DNA of 64,000 bases from Streptomyces sp. NRRL F-5123 (GCF_000721495.1 NZ_JOHY01000050.1:13965-77964); one strand, 5' to 3'. Numbered from the stretch's first letter, positions 34,301 to 43,015 are shown. Notes: generated from the letters alone by a model not told the origin. A program made the numbers and translations.

Positions 34301-35719
34301 GCCGGACGCCCCGGTGGCGTCCTGGACCGGCGCCGGTACCGGGCGCAGGATTCCGCTGAGGAAGACCTCGGCGAGATGTGCGGCGTCCGCCCGCCACGGC
34401 ACGGCTTCGGCGAGGAGCCGCATGACGGGGACGGTGGTCGGGGACAGCGCCGCGAGGTGGGCGGCCAGCCGGTAGGCCTCGGGCGAGACCGTGGCGCGGA
34501 AGCGCCCCACGGCGGAGGCGGACGTGGCGGGGGCGGCGGGCGGCGCGGAGGGCTCGTTCCGGGACGGCGCCGGCTGCCACAGCGGCAGGGCGAGTTCGCT
34601 GCCGTCCGACGCGACCGCTTGCGCCCAGCGGACGAGCGTGGCGGCGGCGGGGTGCAGGACCGGGACGGGGGCTCCGTCGAAGGGGCTCAGCTCGGGCGGC
34701 AGGACCAGGTCGCGCACCTGCCAGGTGGCGTTGGCGGCCCCCGCCCGTGGGATCCGGACCGCCCAGCGGCGGCCGGCCACGCCGGAACCGGGCCACATGC
34801 GCGGCGGCAGGGCGTGCATGATCGCGGTGGGCCCGAGAGCCGCCCACGAGCGGAGCACCGGTTCCATGGCGGCGGAGCGCCAGTGCGGGCCGACGCCGTC
34901 GGAGACGACCAGGACCATGGTGCGCCCCGAGGCATCGGCGAGCGTGTTCGGCGGCAGGAGGCGCTGCGGCCCGCCGAAGGGCCGGCCGGCGAGCATCGGG
35001 GCCGCTCCCGTCCCGGCCCGCAGCGCCACGACCCTGATCTGCCTGAAGGCGCCCAGCCGCTCCAGCAGCCGGCGCAGCTCGCCGCACATCTGCTGCCACA
35101 GCACCATGGAAGGGCTGTCGTCGATGACCAGCGCCAGGTCCAGCCACCGTTCGGGGCGGGGCCGGACGACGACGTCGGGGACGCCGGTCGCCGCGATCTG
35201 CGTGACGGTGGCGGCGACGTCGATGTCGGTGCGCCGCGGATCGGCCCGGTAGCGCTTGAGGGGCCGCATCGCACGGGCGACGGCCAGGAACGGTGGCAGG
35301 GCCCGGGGGCGGGGCAGACGGACGGGCAGCGCGCGGGCCGCCGGCAGCGCGGGGGCGTCGGCGGGGGCCGGGTCGGGGCCGCCGTCCGCCGGTGGGGGCG
35401 TGACCGGTGCGCCGTCACCCGGCGGGTCGGGGGCGGGGCCGGGCGACGCGTAGAACCCGCCGACCTTGGCGGCCGGTTGGGCGGGCCCGGGCGCGGCGGA
35501 GGGGTCGGGCTGCGAGGTCACGGGGGGCGCCGCGCCGGCTCCCGCGTCGTGCGGATGCGCGTCGCCGTCGGCCCGTGCGGTCCGTGCGGGGAGTGACTGC
35601 CCGCCGGCCGGGAGGCGTTCGGCGAGCCAGACGACGTCCAGCAGCTCCTCGACCGTGGCGTCGTCGGCGAGCCCGCGCAGGCCGCGCAGGACGTGCGTCA
35701 GCGGCTCGGGCGAGGTCAC
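31331..35719 (-). CDS. vWA (SAV_2336-type) / NB-ARC / WD40 conflict-system protein, frame-shifted end
   Basis: The 1462-aa protein has three parts. Residues about 170-420 carry a vWA-like SAV_2336 domain with a DxSxS metal site (ALVIDDSPSMVLWQQM). Residues about 640-980 form an NB-ARC STAND ATPase: GVHGAMGFGKTVLAETV P-loop, PVLLILDDVW Walker B, VRLVTTRTPDLL. The rest is a WD40 array of 42-aa units nearly identical to one another (VRTLTGHSGPVRAVAVSPDG, then SWLATTS-DxTVRIWD-ATGA). STAND proteins with vWA and a MoxR partner act in suspected anti-invader defence. The GTG start overlaps the MoxR stop (35719-35716). A 60-bp in-frame loss near 31661 and the frame shift near 31375 are deletion scars. 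Confidence 0.9.
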   Translation of the reverse strand: MTSPEPLTHVLRGLRGLADDATVEELLDVVWLAERLPAGGQSLPARTARADGDAHPHDAGAGAAPPVTSQPDPSAAPGPAQPAAKVGGFYASPGPAPDPPGDGAPVTPPPADGGPDPAPADAPALPAARALPVRLPRPRALPPFLAVARAMRPLKRYRADPRRTDIDVAATVTQIAATGVPDVVVRPRPERWLDLALVIDDSPSMVLWQQMCGELRRLLERLGAFRQIRVVALRAGTGAAPMLAGRPFGGPQRLLPPNTLADASGRTMVLVVSDGVGPHWRSAAMEPVLRSWAALGPTAIMHALPPRMWPGSGVAGRRWAVRIPRAGAANATWQVRDLVLPPELSPFDGAPVPVLHPAAATLVRWAQAVASDGSELALPLWQPAPSRNEPSAPPAAPATSASAVGRFRATVSPEAYRLAAHLAALSPTTVPVMRLLAEAVPWRADAAHLAEVFLSGILRPVPAPVQDATGASGRRAPAGQQLYAFADGVGDILLDAAPTAHIVETMGRVSERIAELAGHHPDFPAWLRWEGGTDTLPEHAREFAWLGPTMLSRLGLTDTPDLAWAPESGSGADDPETGAEPAAARDSGRIPVPPWSRPGAGQDGPLPRPPQSVPEWVVDRDEADAVVSAVCRRTRQVVGVHGAMGFGKTVLAETVRARPRVRRHFGGRIHRIVLGPNVRSPAAVAAKVAEAAQFITGDAKSFGDPQSAGAYLGRVLDARPPVLLILDDVWFREQLEPFLVDGKGCVRLVTTRTPDLLPGDAPRIPVGPMSEQQARRLLTWQLPAWPDEATEGLLRATGRWPLLLRLVHQTLAGLLAAGADPASAAAGLLERMRRHAPATADSRAEVDLRDPLQRSTAVRAAVETAAQLLPPGGDERFGELGVFAEDESIPVSLVAELWQSTGSLTAQDSRRLCADLAWASLLAPEPDPQAGGQIRLHDVIRDDLRARLGETRLRQTNAVLVDAAAAGLPPAPPQPGTDPAVGRAWWQMPDGYLADHLVTHLLDAGRPVQAEAVATDLRWIAWRLHTRGTTAPWADLTAIETPTARAAAHAFTSAAHLLTPTVPGHALTAVLYSRLGAYAPWQVVSRSWRSPHPALRNRWPLPDLPDPALRRTLTGNTGPVTAVAVSPDGSWLATAGNDETVRIWDTATGAVVRTLTGHTDWVTAVAVSPDSSWLATTSNDRTVRIWDRATGALTRTLTGHTDPVNAVAVSPDGSWLATTSNDETVRIWDAATGAAVRTLTGHSGPVRAVAVSPDGSWLVTTSHDGTVRIRDTATGAVVRELTGHSGPVRAVAVSPDGSWLATASDDGTVRIWDAATGAVVRTLTGHSGPVRAVGISPDGSWLATTGNDRSVRIAVAVSPDGSWLATTSHDGTVRIWDAAIGRTTVTATGHTGPVTAVAASPDGSWLATAGDDGTVRIWDAAGGGVVRTLTGHSGPVRAVGISPDGSWLAGSGTRRAVGQCVR

Positions 35720-36699
35720 ACCGTGCCGCCCAGCTGATGGAAGAGCGCCTCCAGCAGTCCTTCCGCGTCGGTGTCCACGCCGCCCAGCCGCAGGAAGGCG
35801 GCGTTCATCAGCTGGTCGGTCGCGAGTTCGTCGGGCGCCCTGCGGGCGAGGAAGGCGCGGACGAGCTCGTCGACCCTGGCCGGGGCGTCGGCTCCCAGGT
35901 GCGCGGCCAGGATGTCGCGCAGCCGCTGCTCGCTCGGGTCGGGGAGGTTCAGGCGCAGGCAGCGTCGCAGGAAGGCCGGCGGAAAGTCGCGTTCGCCGTT
36001 GCTGGTGATCAGCACGACGGGGAACTCCGTACAGCGGACCATGCCGCCGCGGACCGGGACCGGGACGTCGCTCCCGGCGGTGTGCACCTCCACGACGTCC
36101 CGCTCGCGGGTCAGACGGGAGAGCTCGGGGATCTCGAATTCGCCGCGCTCGAAGACCGTCAGCAGGTCGTTGGGCAGGTCGATGTCGCCCTTGTCCAGTT
36201 CGTCGATGAGCAGGACCCGCGGCAGGTCGCGCGGGACGAGGGCGGTGCCCAGCGGCCCCAGCCGGATGAAGTCGCCGATGTCCGGCTCCGGCCCGCTGCC
36301 GTCGCGGCTGAGCGTGCTCTCCCGCAGCCGGCCCACCGCGTCGTACTGGTACAGCGCGTCGGACAGCATCGAGCGGCTGTTGACCGGCCAGTGCAAGACC
36401 TTGCCCAGGGACAGTTCGTGGGCGATGGCGTAGGCGAGCGACGACTTCCCGGAGCCGGGGTGGCCTGTCACCAGTACCGGGCGCCGCAGGTGCAGCGCGG
36501 CGTTGACGACGTCGATCTGCGGCTGGTCGATGAGGTAGGGGCGGGGCGGCTCCACGTCCGCGCCGTCCGCGCCGGTGCTGCTCTCCTGGCCGAAGCGGCG
36601 CCACGGCGGGGGTTCGGGCATGGTGATCCGGCGGGGCTGCCCGTCGCCGAGGAAGAGCCGCCACTGGTGGACGGGGCGCGCGTCGTCGGTCGGGTTCAC
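35716..36699 (-). CDS. MoxR-family AAA ATPase
   Basis: The 327-aa ATPase belongs to the MoxR/CbbQ group, which partners with vWA proteins as chaperone-like machines. Walker A is VTGHPGSGKSSLAYAIA, Walker B VLLIDELDKGDIDLPNDLL. The sensor region is FPVVLITSNGERDFPPAFL, then RRCLRLNLPDPSEQ with the arginine finger. The N-terminal MPEPPPWRRFGQ is Pro-rich. The start GTG at 36699 overlaps the trypsin gene stop (GTGA). It is the third gene of the conflict operon, between the protease/VMAP and vWA/NB-ARC genes. Confidence 0.93.
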   Translation of the reverse strand: MNPTDDARPVHQWRLFLGDGQPRRITMPEPPPWRRFGQESSTGADGADVEPPRPYLIDQPQIDVVNAALHLRRPVLVTGHPGSGKSSLAYAIAHELSLGKVLHWPVNSRSMLSDALYQYDAVGRLRESTLSRDGSGPEPDIGDFIRLGPLGTALVPRDLPRVLLIDELDKGDIDLPNDLLTVFERGEFEIPELSRLTRERDVVEVHTAGSDVPVPVRGGMVRCTEFPVVLITSNGERDFPPAFLRRCLRLNLPDPSEQRLRDILAAHLGADAPARVDELVRAFLARRAPDELATDQLMNAAFLRLGGVDTDAEGLLEALFHQLGGTV

Positions 36700-38909
36700 C
36701 GGATCTGCTCCTGCTCGATCGGGTCGCTCCAGCGCGACGTCGGGGGAAGAGCGGTGGCGTCGTCCCACACCAGCGCCGGCTGCGGTGCGTCACGCCGGGG
36801 TTGGGCCAGGGCGCGGGCCCGGTGGGTGCGGACGCGGTGCGGCAGGCCCCGGGCGGAGCCGCCCAGCATGAGGGCGACCAGCGGGTCCCCGCGCCCGGCG
36901 GCGATGGCGCCGCGGTCCCACAGCACCACGGGGATGCCGTACTTCATGCAGGCCGCCCGCAGCGCCGCGCGGTGCCGGGGGGCGCACGCGAGGATGACGC
37001 GGGAGGCGTTCAGGTCGGCCTGCAGTGCGCCGTAGACCTGGAGCGAGGTGGTGTACTCCTCGGTCAGGTGCAGCAGGCCGCCGCTGTCCAGGTTCTCCCA
37101 GCGGGACTGCCAGCTGCGCCGCTGGCCGATGTCCTCGCGCAGGCGCGGACACCGCAGGATGACGGTGTATGCGGCGCCCAGCACCACCGGGTCCTCTCCG
37201 TCGGCGGCGTTGTTGTCCCAGGTGTCGACCGGTTCGTCGAGGTCGTTGGAGTCGAGCAGGAACTCCACCACGGGCACTTTTCCGGGCAGCGCGACGGCGC
37301 CTTGCCGGATGAGGATCGCGTGGAGCAGCCGGGTGATCTCCTCCGGGGTACGGGTGTCGTCGTCGGCCAGCACCTGCCAGGCGGTCTCGTCCCTGCGCCC
37401 CGAGGTGTACCAGATGACGCAGCGGTAGCCGGTGGCCGTGACGGGCTCCAGCGCGACGGTCAGCCGCGGCTGCGGTTCGGCGGTGGCACTCTCGCGCAGT
37501 GCCCAGACCCGGGCGTCCTCCCGGCGTTCCCCGAGGGCCGACCGCGCCACGCCGAGGCGGACGGCGACGGCGTCCGACCACTCCCGCATACCGCCGGCAG
37601 CCGGTTCACCGCACAGGGCCGCCAGGTACTCCACCGCCCGCAGGACGGCGGGCACCCGGGGCGTGCCCTCCACAACAGCGGCGCCGTCGCTCCGGAACTC
37701 CTCCAGGACGTCGACAAGCTGGCGCAGGCGCTCCTCTTCGGGGGCGTTGCGGTACTCGGGCGGCAGATGGCTGGTGAGCGTGGCGTGCGGCATCGCCGAT
37801 CTGGCCGCCTCCTCCAGGCGCGCCGCGGCGCTTTCGGGCAGGACGTCGAGCAGCCAGCGGCGTTCGCTCACCGACAGCAGGCCGGACGCCCCTGCGGCGA
37901 GCCCTGCCGACATCAGCCGGCTCGCGCTGTCGGGACGGTCGACCGCGAGCCCCTCGCACAGGACGGCCAGTGCCCGTGGGACGGTGGCCAGGATCTCCGC
38001 GAGCTCGTCGACACCCACCAGGACATCGGTGTCGACGTCCAGTTCCAGCTCGTCGGCCAGCCGCGGCGCCTGTTCGGCACGTCTGCCGGGGTCCCGGAAC
38101 ACGTCGGCGACGAGGCGGTTGAAGGCGTGCAGCGCCGGGGAATACCCGGCGGACCGTGGCCGGTGCGGCGAGCGGCCCGGGTGGGAGCGCGGAGCGATCT
38201 CGGGCAGGAAGCTCCTGACGGACTGCCAGGGCACCGCCAGAAACCGCCGTACGACGTGCGAGGACGCGAAGCCGCCGGGGGGAGGCTCGATGATCCCGAG
38301 GACCAGGCCGACCACGGCGTCCTGCTCCGCGCACCAGAGCGGGCCGCCGCTGTAGCCGGGACCGACAGCCGCGCCTTCGAGCGGGCCGTCGATGTACGAG
38401 ACCGGGCCGTCGTACAGCTTCACCGCCCCGTTGGCGAAGGTGAACTGCTCCCCGTTGCCGTGCCAGGCCCGTACCGACTGCCGCTCGGCCATCGGCATCC
38501 AGCGGACCGGCCGCAGCAGCGGGGGCGGGGCGCTCTGGAGCCGCAGCAAGGCCAGATCGCCGGTCCAGACCCTGTCGCCGGGCAGCGCCGGGCGCGCCTC
38601 GGGTGCCGGGTGCTGGGCGGGTATCCAGGCGGACACCCGGGCGGTGAGCGAGTCGCGCGGCTCGCCGAGTCCCGGAAAGGCGACGGACACGAGCGCGTCC
38701 CGTGGGGGCTCGGGGGTGAACGGCTCGTCGCCGAGGGCGTCGTTCACCACGTGGGCGCAGGTGAGGACGAGCCCGTCACCGACGTACACGCCGGCGCCGG
38801 CCACGGACGTCGACGTGGACGACGTGTCGAGGACAGAGGCGAAGGAGTGCCATACCGTGCTCGCCTCGGAGGGGTCGGTCCGCAGCCAGGGGCGCGCCCT
38901 AGGGTTCAT
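36696..38909 (-). CDS. Trypsin-like protease with VMAP C-terminal domain
   Basis: The 737-aa protein starts with a cytoplasmic trypsin-like domain: LVLTCAHVVND (His), TGDLALLRLQS (Asp), GPGYSGGPLWCA (Ser). A middle helical part with Pro-Arg-rich linker follows. The C-terminal about 300 residues resemble the VMAP (vWA-MoxR-associated protein) domain: TVALEPVTATGYRCVIWYTS, PVVEFLLDSNDLDEPVDTW, RVILACAPRHRAALRAA and IPVVLWDRGAIA. The family acts in STAND-type conflict systems, with the protease as suspected effector. ATG 38909 overlaps the Trypco1 stop by 11 nt. No signal peptide is present, so it acts in the cytoplasm. Confidence 0.88.
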   Translation of the reverse strand: MNPRARPWLRTDPSEASTVWHSFASVLDTSSTSTSVAGAGVYVGDGLVLTCAHVVNDALGDEPFTPEPPRDALVSVAFPGLGEPRDSLTARVSAWIPAQHPAPEARPALPGDRVWTGDLALLRLQSAPPPLLRPVRWMPMAERQSVRAWHGNGEQFTFANGAVKLYDGPVSYIDGPLEGAAVGPGYSGGPLWCAEQDAVVGLVLGIIEPPPGGFASSHVVRRFLAVPWQSVRSFLPEIAPRSHPGRSPHRPRSAGYSPALHAFNRLVADVFRDPGRRAEQAPRLADELELDVDTDVLVGVDELAEILATVPRALAVLCEGLAVDRPDSASRLMSAGLAAGASGLLSVSERRWLLDVLPESAAARLEEAARSAMPHATLTSHLPPEYRNAPEEERLRQLVDVLEEFRSDGAAVVEGTPRVPAVLRAVEYLAALCGEPAAGGMREWSDAVAVRLGVARSALGERREDARVWALRESATAEPQPRLTVALEPVTATGYRCVIWYTSGRRDETAWQVLADDDTRTPEEITRLLHAILIRQGAVALPGKVPVVEFLLDSNDLDEPVDTWDNNAADGEDPVVLGAAYTVILRCPRLREDIGQRRSWQSRWENLDSGGLLHLTEEYTTSLQVYGALQADLNASRVILACAPRHRAALRAACMKYGIPVVLWDRGAIAAGRGDPLVALMLGGSARGLPHRVRTHRARALAQPRRDAPQPALVWDDATALPPTSRWSDPIEQEQIR

Positions 38910-39324
38910 GTTCACCGGCCCCGGCGGCGCTTCTCGGAGCATCCCCGGCCGTCCCGGTTCCCTGGCCCGGCTTCCAGTTGACGGTCACCGTCATCGTCGC
39001 CTCGCCCCCGGCTCCGACGATGCCCAGCTTGAGGTCGTTGCTCACCCGCACCCCGAAGCTCACCGACACTTCGGACGGCACGTCGGGGACCGCGCTGACG
39101 CTGTCGTGGACCTGCTGCAGCAGCGGCGCAAGCGGAGCGAGCAGCGTGCGCAGCGCGCTCTCGGCCGCGACCGACACGCGGCGGCCCGCGGAAACCGGCC
39201 GGGAGTCACCGAAGCCCGGAGTGTGGCCGCCGTCGTGGTCGGCCCGGGACGACCGCAGGGGAGCGAACGCCTGTAACGCCACCGCCGTCCCGTCGGCGAA
39301 GACGAATTCGATGAAGTCCTCCAC
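38899..39324 (-). CDS. Trypsin-co-occurring (Trypco1-like, CU044_2847-type) protein
   Basis: The 141-aa protein starts at GTG 39324 (VEDFIEFVFADGTAVALQAF). It ends with DVPSEVSVSFGVRVSNDLKL and GGEATMTVTVNWKPG, the pattern of the small trypsin-co-occurring domain 1: acidic N-terminal strand, helix, then E-VEFGVK and GGEA-x-VTVTW. It leads the minus-strand operon into the trypsin/VMAP, MoxR and vWA/NB-ARC/WD40 genes. Its function is unknown; it is thought to assist the protease effector. The longer frame to 39483 lacks support. Confidence 0.82.
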   Translation of the reverse strand: MEDFIEFVFADGTAVALQAFAPLRSSRADHDGGHTPGFGDSRPVSAGRRVSVAAESALRTLLAPLAPLLQQVHDSVSAVPDVPSEVSVSFGVRVSNDLKLGIVGAGGEATMTVTVNWKPGQGTGTAGDAPRSAAGAGEHEP

Positions 39325-39557
39325 TCCGCCAGTGTGCCCGCAAACGGATCCCGGCAAGAGGAAGTTCGGCGATCGGGCGCTGCCGGCCGCAGAAGGGTTC
39401 TCGGCCATTTGGCGGCCGAAAACCAGGCAGTCCGCGCAGGACCGAAGGTGTATCCACCCGGCACCCCCGAAGATCGGCTGCACAGTCGCCTTCCCGGGCG
39501 GCCGGCAGCGGGCCCTGCCACCGTGCCCAGGCCCCGATCCGCGTGGAGGTAGCCCTC

Positions 39558-39962
39558 GTGCAGGACCCCGTCACCCTCGCCGACGACGCCGACCTCGCCC
39601 ATCTGGTGGACCTCCTCGACATCCTCCCGGACCCGGACGACGACACGTTCTGGGAGGTCAACGGGGTCGACATCGCCGGCAAACTGAGTCTCAGGCTCAA
39701 GCCGGTCCTCAGCGGCCAGGCGTACCCGCAGGACGTGGACTACCTCGCGGTGTACGTCCTGAAATACCTCGGCCGCGGCAACCGGTACATCACCGTGGAG
39801 CAGATCACGCGCAGCCTGCGCGGGATCGACGGGGTCCCGGCCGCCGGCCACGCCTGGGTGGAGGACGCCACCCGCACCGCGTGGGCCCTGGTCACCCGCT
39901 ACAGCCTCCCGAACTGGCGCGGTGTGCACAGCACGCCGGGCCGCAGATGGCGCGAAGGCTGA
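39558..39962 (+). CDS. Hypothetical acidic protein, 134 aa
   Basis: I do not recognise the family. It starts with GTG 39558 (VQDPVTLADDADLAHLVDLL), 8 nt after GGAGG. The protein is soluble and acidic at the N-terminus (DILPDPDDDTFWEV) and contains KLSLRLKPVL, YLAVYVLKYLGRGNRYIT and TRTAWALVTRYSLPNWRG. It has no membrane or signal segment. It is divergent from the conflict operon (233 nt apart) and is followed by the DUF2785 gene. Confidence 0.6.
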   Translation: MQDPVTLADDADLAHLVDLLDILPDPDDDTFWEVNGVDIAGKLSLRLKPVLSGQAYPQDVDYLAVYVLKYLGRGNRYITVEQITRSLRGIDGVPAAGHAWVEDATRTAWALVTRYSLPNWRGVHSTPGRRWREG

Positions 39963-40110
39963 GTCCCCGCCACGCACTCGCCACGTCCTCGCCGCCGCTC
40001 CGGAGCCGGTCGCGCCAGGATGCGCGGGGCGGACGGCAGCCTCGCGGCCTTCGGCCGGCAGGGACCCGGGAAGCCTTGGCGCGGGGGGTGCCGCGTGGAA
40101 AGCTGCCGGG

Positions 40111-40929
40111 ATGCGCAGCAACCTCGTGGACTGGACCGCCGTCGCAGCAGGGAACTTCGCGTTCCCGACCGGGGTGGCGGCGCCCCGGATCAGCGACGAG
40201 CTGGCGGCGATGCTCGTCTCCCCCGACCCCCGGGTGCGCGACGAGCACGCCTACACGGCCGCTGCCGCCTGGATACGCGCGGGGCATCTCGACGACGTGC
40301 TGGCCGCCATGGGCGACACCGCCGCTGAGCGCTTCGCCCATCCCGAGGTCCAGGCCCGCACGTTCGCGCCCCTGGTCCTCAAGTGCGTGCTGGCCCGGAG
40401 CGGGCAGGTGCCGGGCGCCGTGCCGGAAGCGGCCGTGGTCCGCTGGTACGCGGAGTTCGCCGCCTGGTACCCGCACGAGCGGGACACCCGCGGCTGGGAC
40501 GACCGCATGGGCTGGTTGCACGCCGTCGCCCACGGAGCGGACGCGGCCGCGGCCTTCGCGACGGCGCTGCCCGACCGCCGCACCGCCCTGCTGGAGCTGT
40601 GCGCCCGCCGCATGACGGCGCGGGCCACCGACTGGCGCTACGTCCAACTGGAGGACGCACGGCTGGCGGCGGCGATCACCCGCATCCTGCTCGCTCCCGG
40701 TCTCACCGCCGAGGAGGCGACAGGCTGGCTCGACGTGGTGGCCGCGGCGTTCACCGACAGCGGCCCCGGCGCCGTCCCGCCGTGGGCCTTCAACACCTTC
40801 GCCACGCTGCAGTCCTTGCACCTCCACCTGAGCCAGGGCCTGGCCGAGGGCGGAATCCCGCCGCATGCCGGGGAAGTGGCCGCACGCGTCACCGGGATCC
40901 TCCGGCTGCCGTACCGCTGGCTGGGCTGA
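40111..40929 (+). CDS. DUF2785 family protein
   Basis: The 272-aa protein is all-helical with the DUF2785 pattern: LVSPDPRVRDEHAYTAAAAW, LVLKCVLARSG, then WYPHERDTRGWDDRMGWLHA followed by VAHGADAAAAFA, and LTAEEATGWLDVVAAAF. The W-DRMGWLHA-AHGADA block with Asp and His is the family hallmark. The function is unknown. The ATG at 40111 (MRSNLVDW) is chosen because the frame before it lacks coding character. The end meets the LysR gene at a 129-nt convergent gap. Confidence 0.85.
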   Translation: MRSNLVDWTAVAAGNFAFPTGVAAPRISDELAAMLVSPDPRVRDEHAYTAAAAWIRAGHLDDVLAAMGDTAAERFAHPEVQARTFAPLVLKCVLARSGQVPGAVPEAAVVRWYAEFAAWYPHERDTRGWDDRMGWLHAVAHGADAAAAFATALPDRRTALLELCARRMTARATDWRYVQLEDARLAAAITRILLAPGLTAEEATGWLDVVAAAFTDSGPGAVPPWAFNTFATLQSLHLHLSQGLAEGGIPPHAGEVAARVTGILRLPYRWLG

Positions 40930-41058
40930 GGCAGCCCTTCGCTCCCGGCGACGTGATCGTCAGCAGGAGTGTTACGCACCGGCCGCCCGTCCAGCGGTCC
41001 GAGCCCACGGTCGCGGTCGCGGTGATCGTCGAGCCGGGTTCCGCAGCCTCCTCCGCGA

Positions 41059-42036
41059 TCACCCGCCGTGACGGGCACCGTCGAAGACCACCGACCAGGG
41101 CCGCGGGCCTCCGGCGCCGTCCGGGGCGGACGGGCGGGGCGGGTCGGCCGCCCCGCTGCCGGAGAGGGCGCGCGCGGCGGTGCGGGCGAAGGCGGACGCG
41201 GCCGGGTGCGCCTTCCGGCGGGGCCAGACGGCGGACATCCGCGGGCGCAGCGGCCGGCCGGCCAGTGGCCGCCACGCCGTCCGCGGCTCCTTGGCCGCGG
41301 TGCGCCCGTCGCCGAAGGCGACCCCGTGCCCCGACGCGACCAGGCCGAGCAGGAATTCGGGCGTCCCCGCGTGCCGGATCGCCGCCGGGGTGAAACCGGC
41401 GGCGCGGCAGACGGCGAGGATCTCGTCGTACCAGCCGGGGGCCGACGGCCGCGGGAAGAGGACGAGGTCGTGGCCGGACAGCTCCGCCAGGTCCACCTCC
41501 GGGCGCCGGGCCTGCGCCGAGGCTCGGTGCAGGACGACGCCCCAGTCCCCCGCGGCCGCCGGGCCGGCGACGAGGTCGTCCGCGGCGCCCAGCGGGTGGT
41601 GGAGCAGGCCGACGTCGAGGTCGCCGGACCGCAGCAGCCGCAGCTGCTCCGCCTCGTCCCCCTCGCGCGGCTCGACGAGCAGCCCGGGAAGCTCGCGGGC
41701 CCCGGCGGTCAGGAGTGCGTGCAGCGCGGCGGCGGACGTCTGCGGCGGCACGCCCACCCGCAGGGTGTCCGGCTCCCCGGCGCCGGCCACGGCCGTACGC
41801 AAATGCTGCTCGGCGGCGAGGAGCCGCCGGGACTCCGCCAGCAGGACCACGCCCGCGGGCGTGAGGCGGACGTGCCGGCGTGACCGGTCGAACAGCTCCG
41901 CGCCCAGATGCCTCTCCAGCCGGCGGATGGACTGGCTGAGCGGGGGCTGGGCCATGCCGATGATGTCGGCGGCGCGGCTGAAGTGCAGTTCCTCGGCGAC
42001 GACAACGAACAGCCGCAGGTGGCGGAGGAGGTCCAC
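41059..42036 (-). CDS. LysR-family transcriptional regulator
   Basis: The 325-aa protein begins with the LysR HTH (MDLLRHLRLFVVVAEELHFS, RAADIIGMAQPPLSQSIRRL, GAELFDRSRRHVRLTPAG). A two-part substrate-binding domain follows (LRVGVPPQTSAAALHALL, SGDLDVGLLHHPLG, LLGLVASGHGVAFGDGR). The C-terminal 40 residues are low-complexity. It is divergent from the serine-hydrolase gene at 42095, with 58 bp between, an arrangement seen for beta-lactamase regulators in Streptomyces, so it probably controls that gene. Confidence 0.93.
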   Translation of the reverse strand: MDLLRHLRLFVVVAEELHFSRAADIIGMAQPPLSQSIRRLERHLGAELFDRSRRHVRLTPAGVVLLAESRRLLAAEQHLRTAVAGAGEPDTLRVGVPPQTSAAALHALLTAGARELPGLLVEPREGDEAEQLRLLRSGDLDVGLLHHPLGAADDLVAGPAAAGDWGVVLHRASAQARRPEVDLAELSGHDLVLFPRPSAPGWYDEILAVCRAAGFTPAAIRHAGTPEFLLGLVASGHGVAFGDGRTAAKEPRTAWRPLAGRPLRPRMSAVWPRRKAHPAASAFARTAARALSGSGAADPPRPSAPDGAGGPRPWSVVFDGARHGG

Positions 42037-42094
42037 CCCGCGAGCTTATGTGATCATCCGAGGGATGCGGGAAACGGAGCCGGAGGTGCGGGGA

Positions 42095-43015
42095 ATGGAC
42101 ACGGTCGGGGAGCGCACCGCCCGGGACACGGTCGAGGAGCGCGTCACCCGGGTGTTCGCCGAGGCAGGTGCCACGGTCCGGCTGCACGCCGTCGACCTGC
42201 ACAGCGACCGGGAGGTCGGCGTGGCCGCCGACGAACAGGTGGTCCTCGCCTCGGTGTTCAAGATCCTGCTGGTGCTGGAGTTCGCCCGGCAGGCCGGGGC
42301 CGGGCAGATCGACCCGCGGGAGCGGGTCGTGCTCACCGCGGCCGACCGGCTCGGCGGCTGGGGCGTCGCCGGATGCGCGGACGACGTCACGATGTCGCTG
42401 CGGGACCTCGCGTACTTCACGATGTCGGTGAGCGACAACACCGCGGCCGACGCCCTGCTGCGCCGCGTCGGGCCGGACACCGTACGGCTGCTCGCCGCCG
42501 AACTCGGCCTGGGCCGCACACGCGTGCTGGGCGGCCCGCGGGAACTCCTGGAGTCGATGTTCGAGGACGCGGGCGCCGCTGACGCGGCGGAGTTCGCCGA
42601 GCTCTACCCGGGCCTGGAGCCGCGCCGGGTCCGCGGCTTCGCGGCGCTGGACCCGGCGCGTACGACCTCCGGCACGGCCCGCGACGTCACCACCTTGCTG
42701 CGGCTGGTCTGGCAGGACCGGGCGGGACCCGCGGCCGCGTGCGCCTGGGTGCGGGAGCTGATGTCCCGCCAGGCCTTCCGGCACCGCCTCGCGTCCGGCT
42801 TCCCCGACGACGTGCGGGTAGCGGCGAAGACCGGAACGCTTCCGGGGCACCACATCGAGGCCGGCGTCGTGCACTACCCGGACGGCGGCCGCTACGCCGT
42901 CGCGGTCTTCGCCGGGACGGTGGGGCTCGCCCCCTTCCAGGTGGCGGTCGACCGGGCGATCGGCCGCGCGGCGCGGGTCGCGGTGGAGGGCCTCAGAGCC
43001 GCACCGGGCGCCTGA
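42095..43015 (+). CDS. Class A beta-lactamase-like serine hydrolase, cytoplasmic
   Basis: The 306-aa protein has the penicillin-recognising triad: SxxK as LASVFKILLVLEF, SDN as SVSDNTAADALL, KTG as VAAKTGTLPGHH. It lacks a signal peptide or lipobox, and there is no clear ExxLN (Glu166) loop; the region reads LELYPGLEPRRVRG-like. It may therefore not be a true lactamase but a related esterase or amidase. The start at 42095 has GGAGG 8 nt upstream; ATG 42065 is a longer option. The divergent LysR gene is its likely regulator. Confidence 0.85.
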   Translation: MDTVGERTARDTVEERVTRVFAEAGATVRLHAVDLHSDREVGVAADEQVVLASVFKILLVLEFARQAGAGQIDPRERVVLTAADRLGGWGVAGCADDVTMSLRDLAYFTMSVSDNTAADALLRRVGPDTVRLLAAELGLGRTRVLGGPRELLESMFEDAGAADAAEFAELYPGLEPRRVRGFAALDPARTTSGTARDVTTLLRLVWQDRAGPAAACAWVRELMSRQAFRHRLASGFPDDVRVAAKTGTLPGHHIEAGVVHYPDGGRYAVAVFAGTVGLAPFQVAVDRAIGRAARVAVEGLRAAPGA

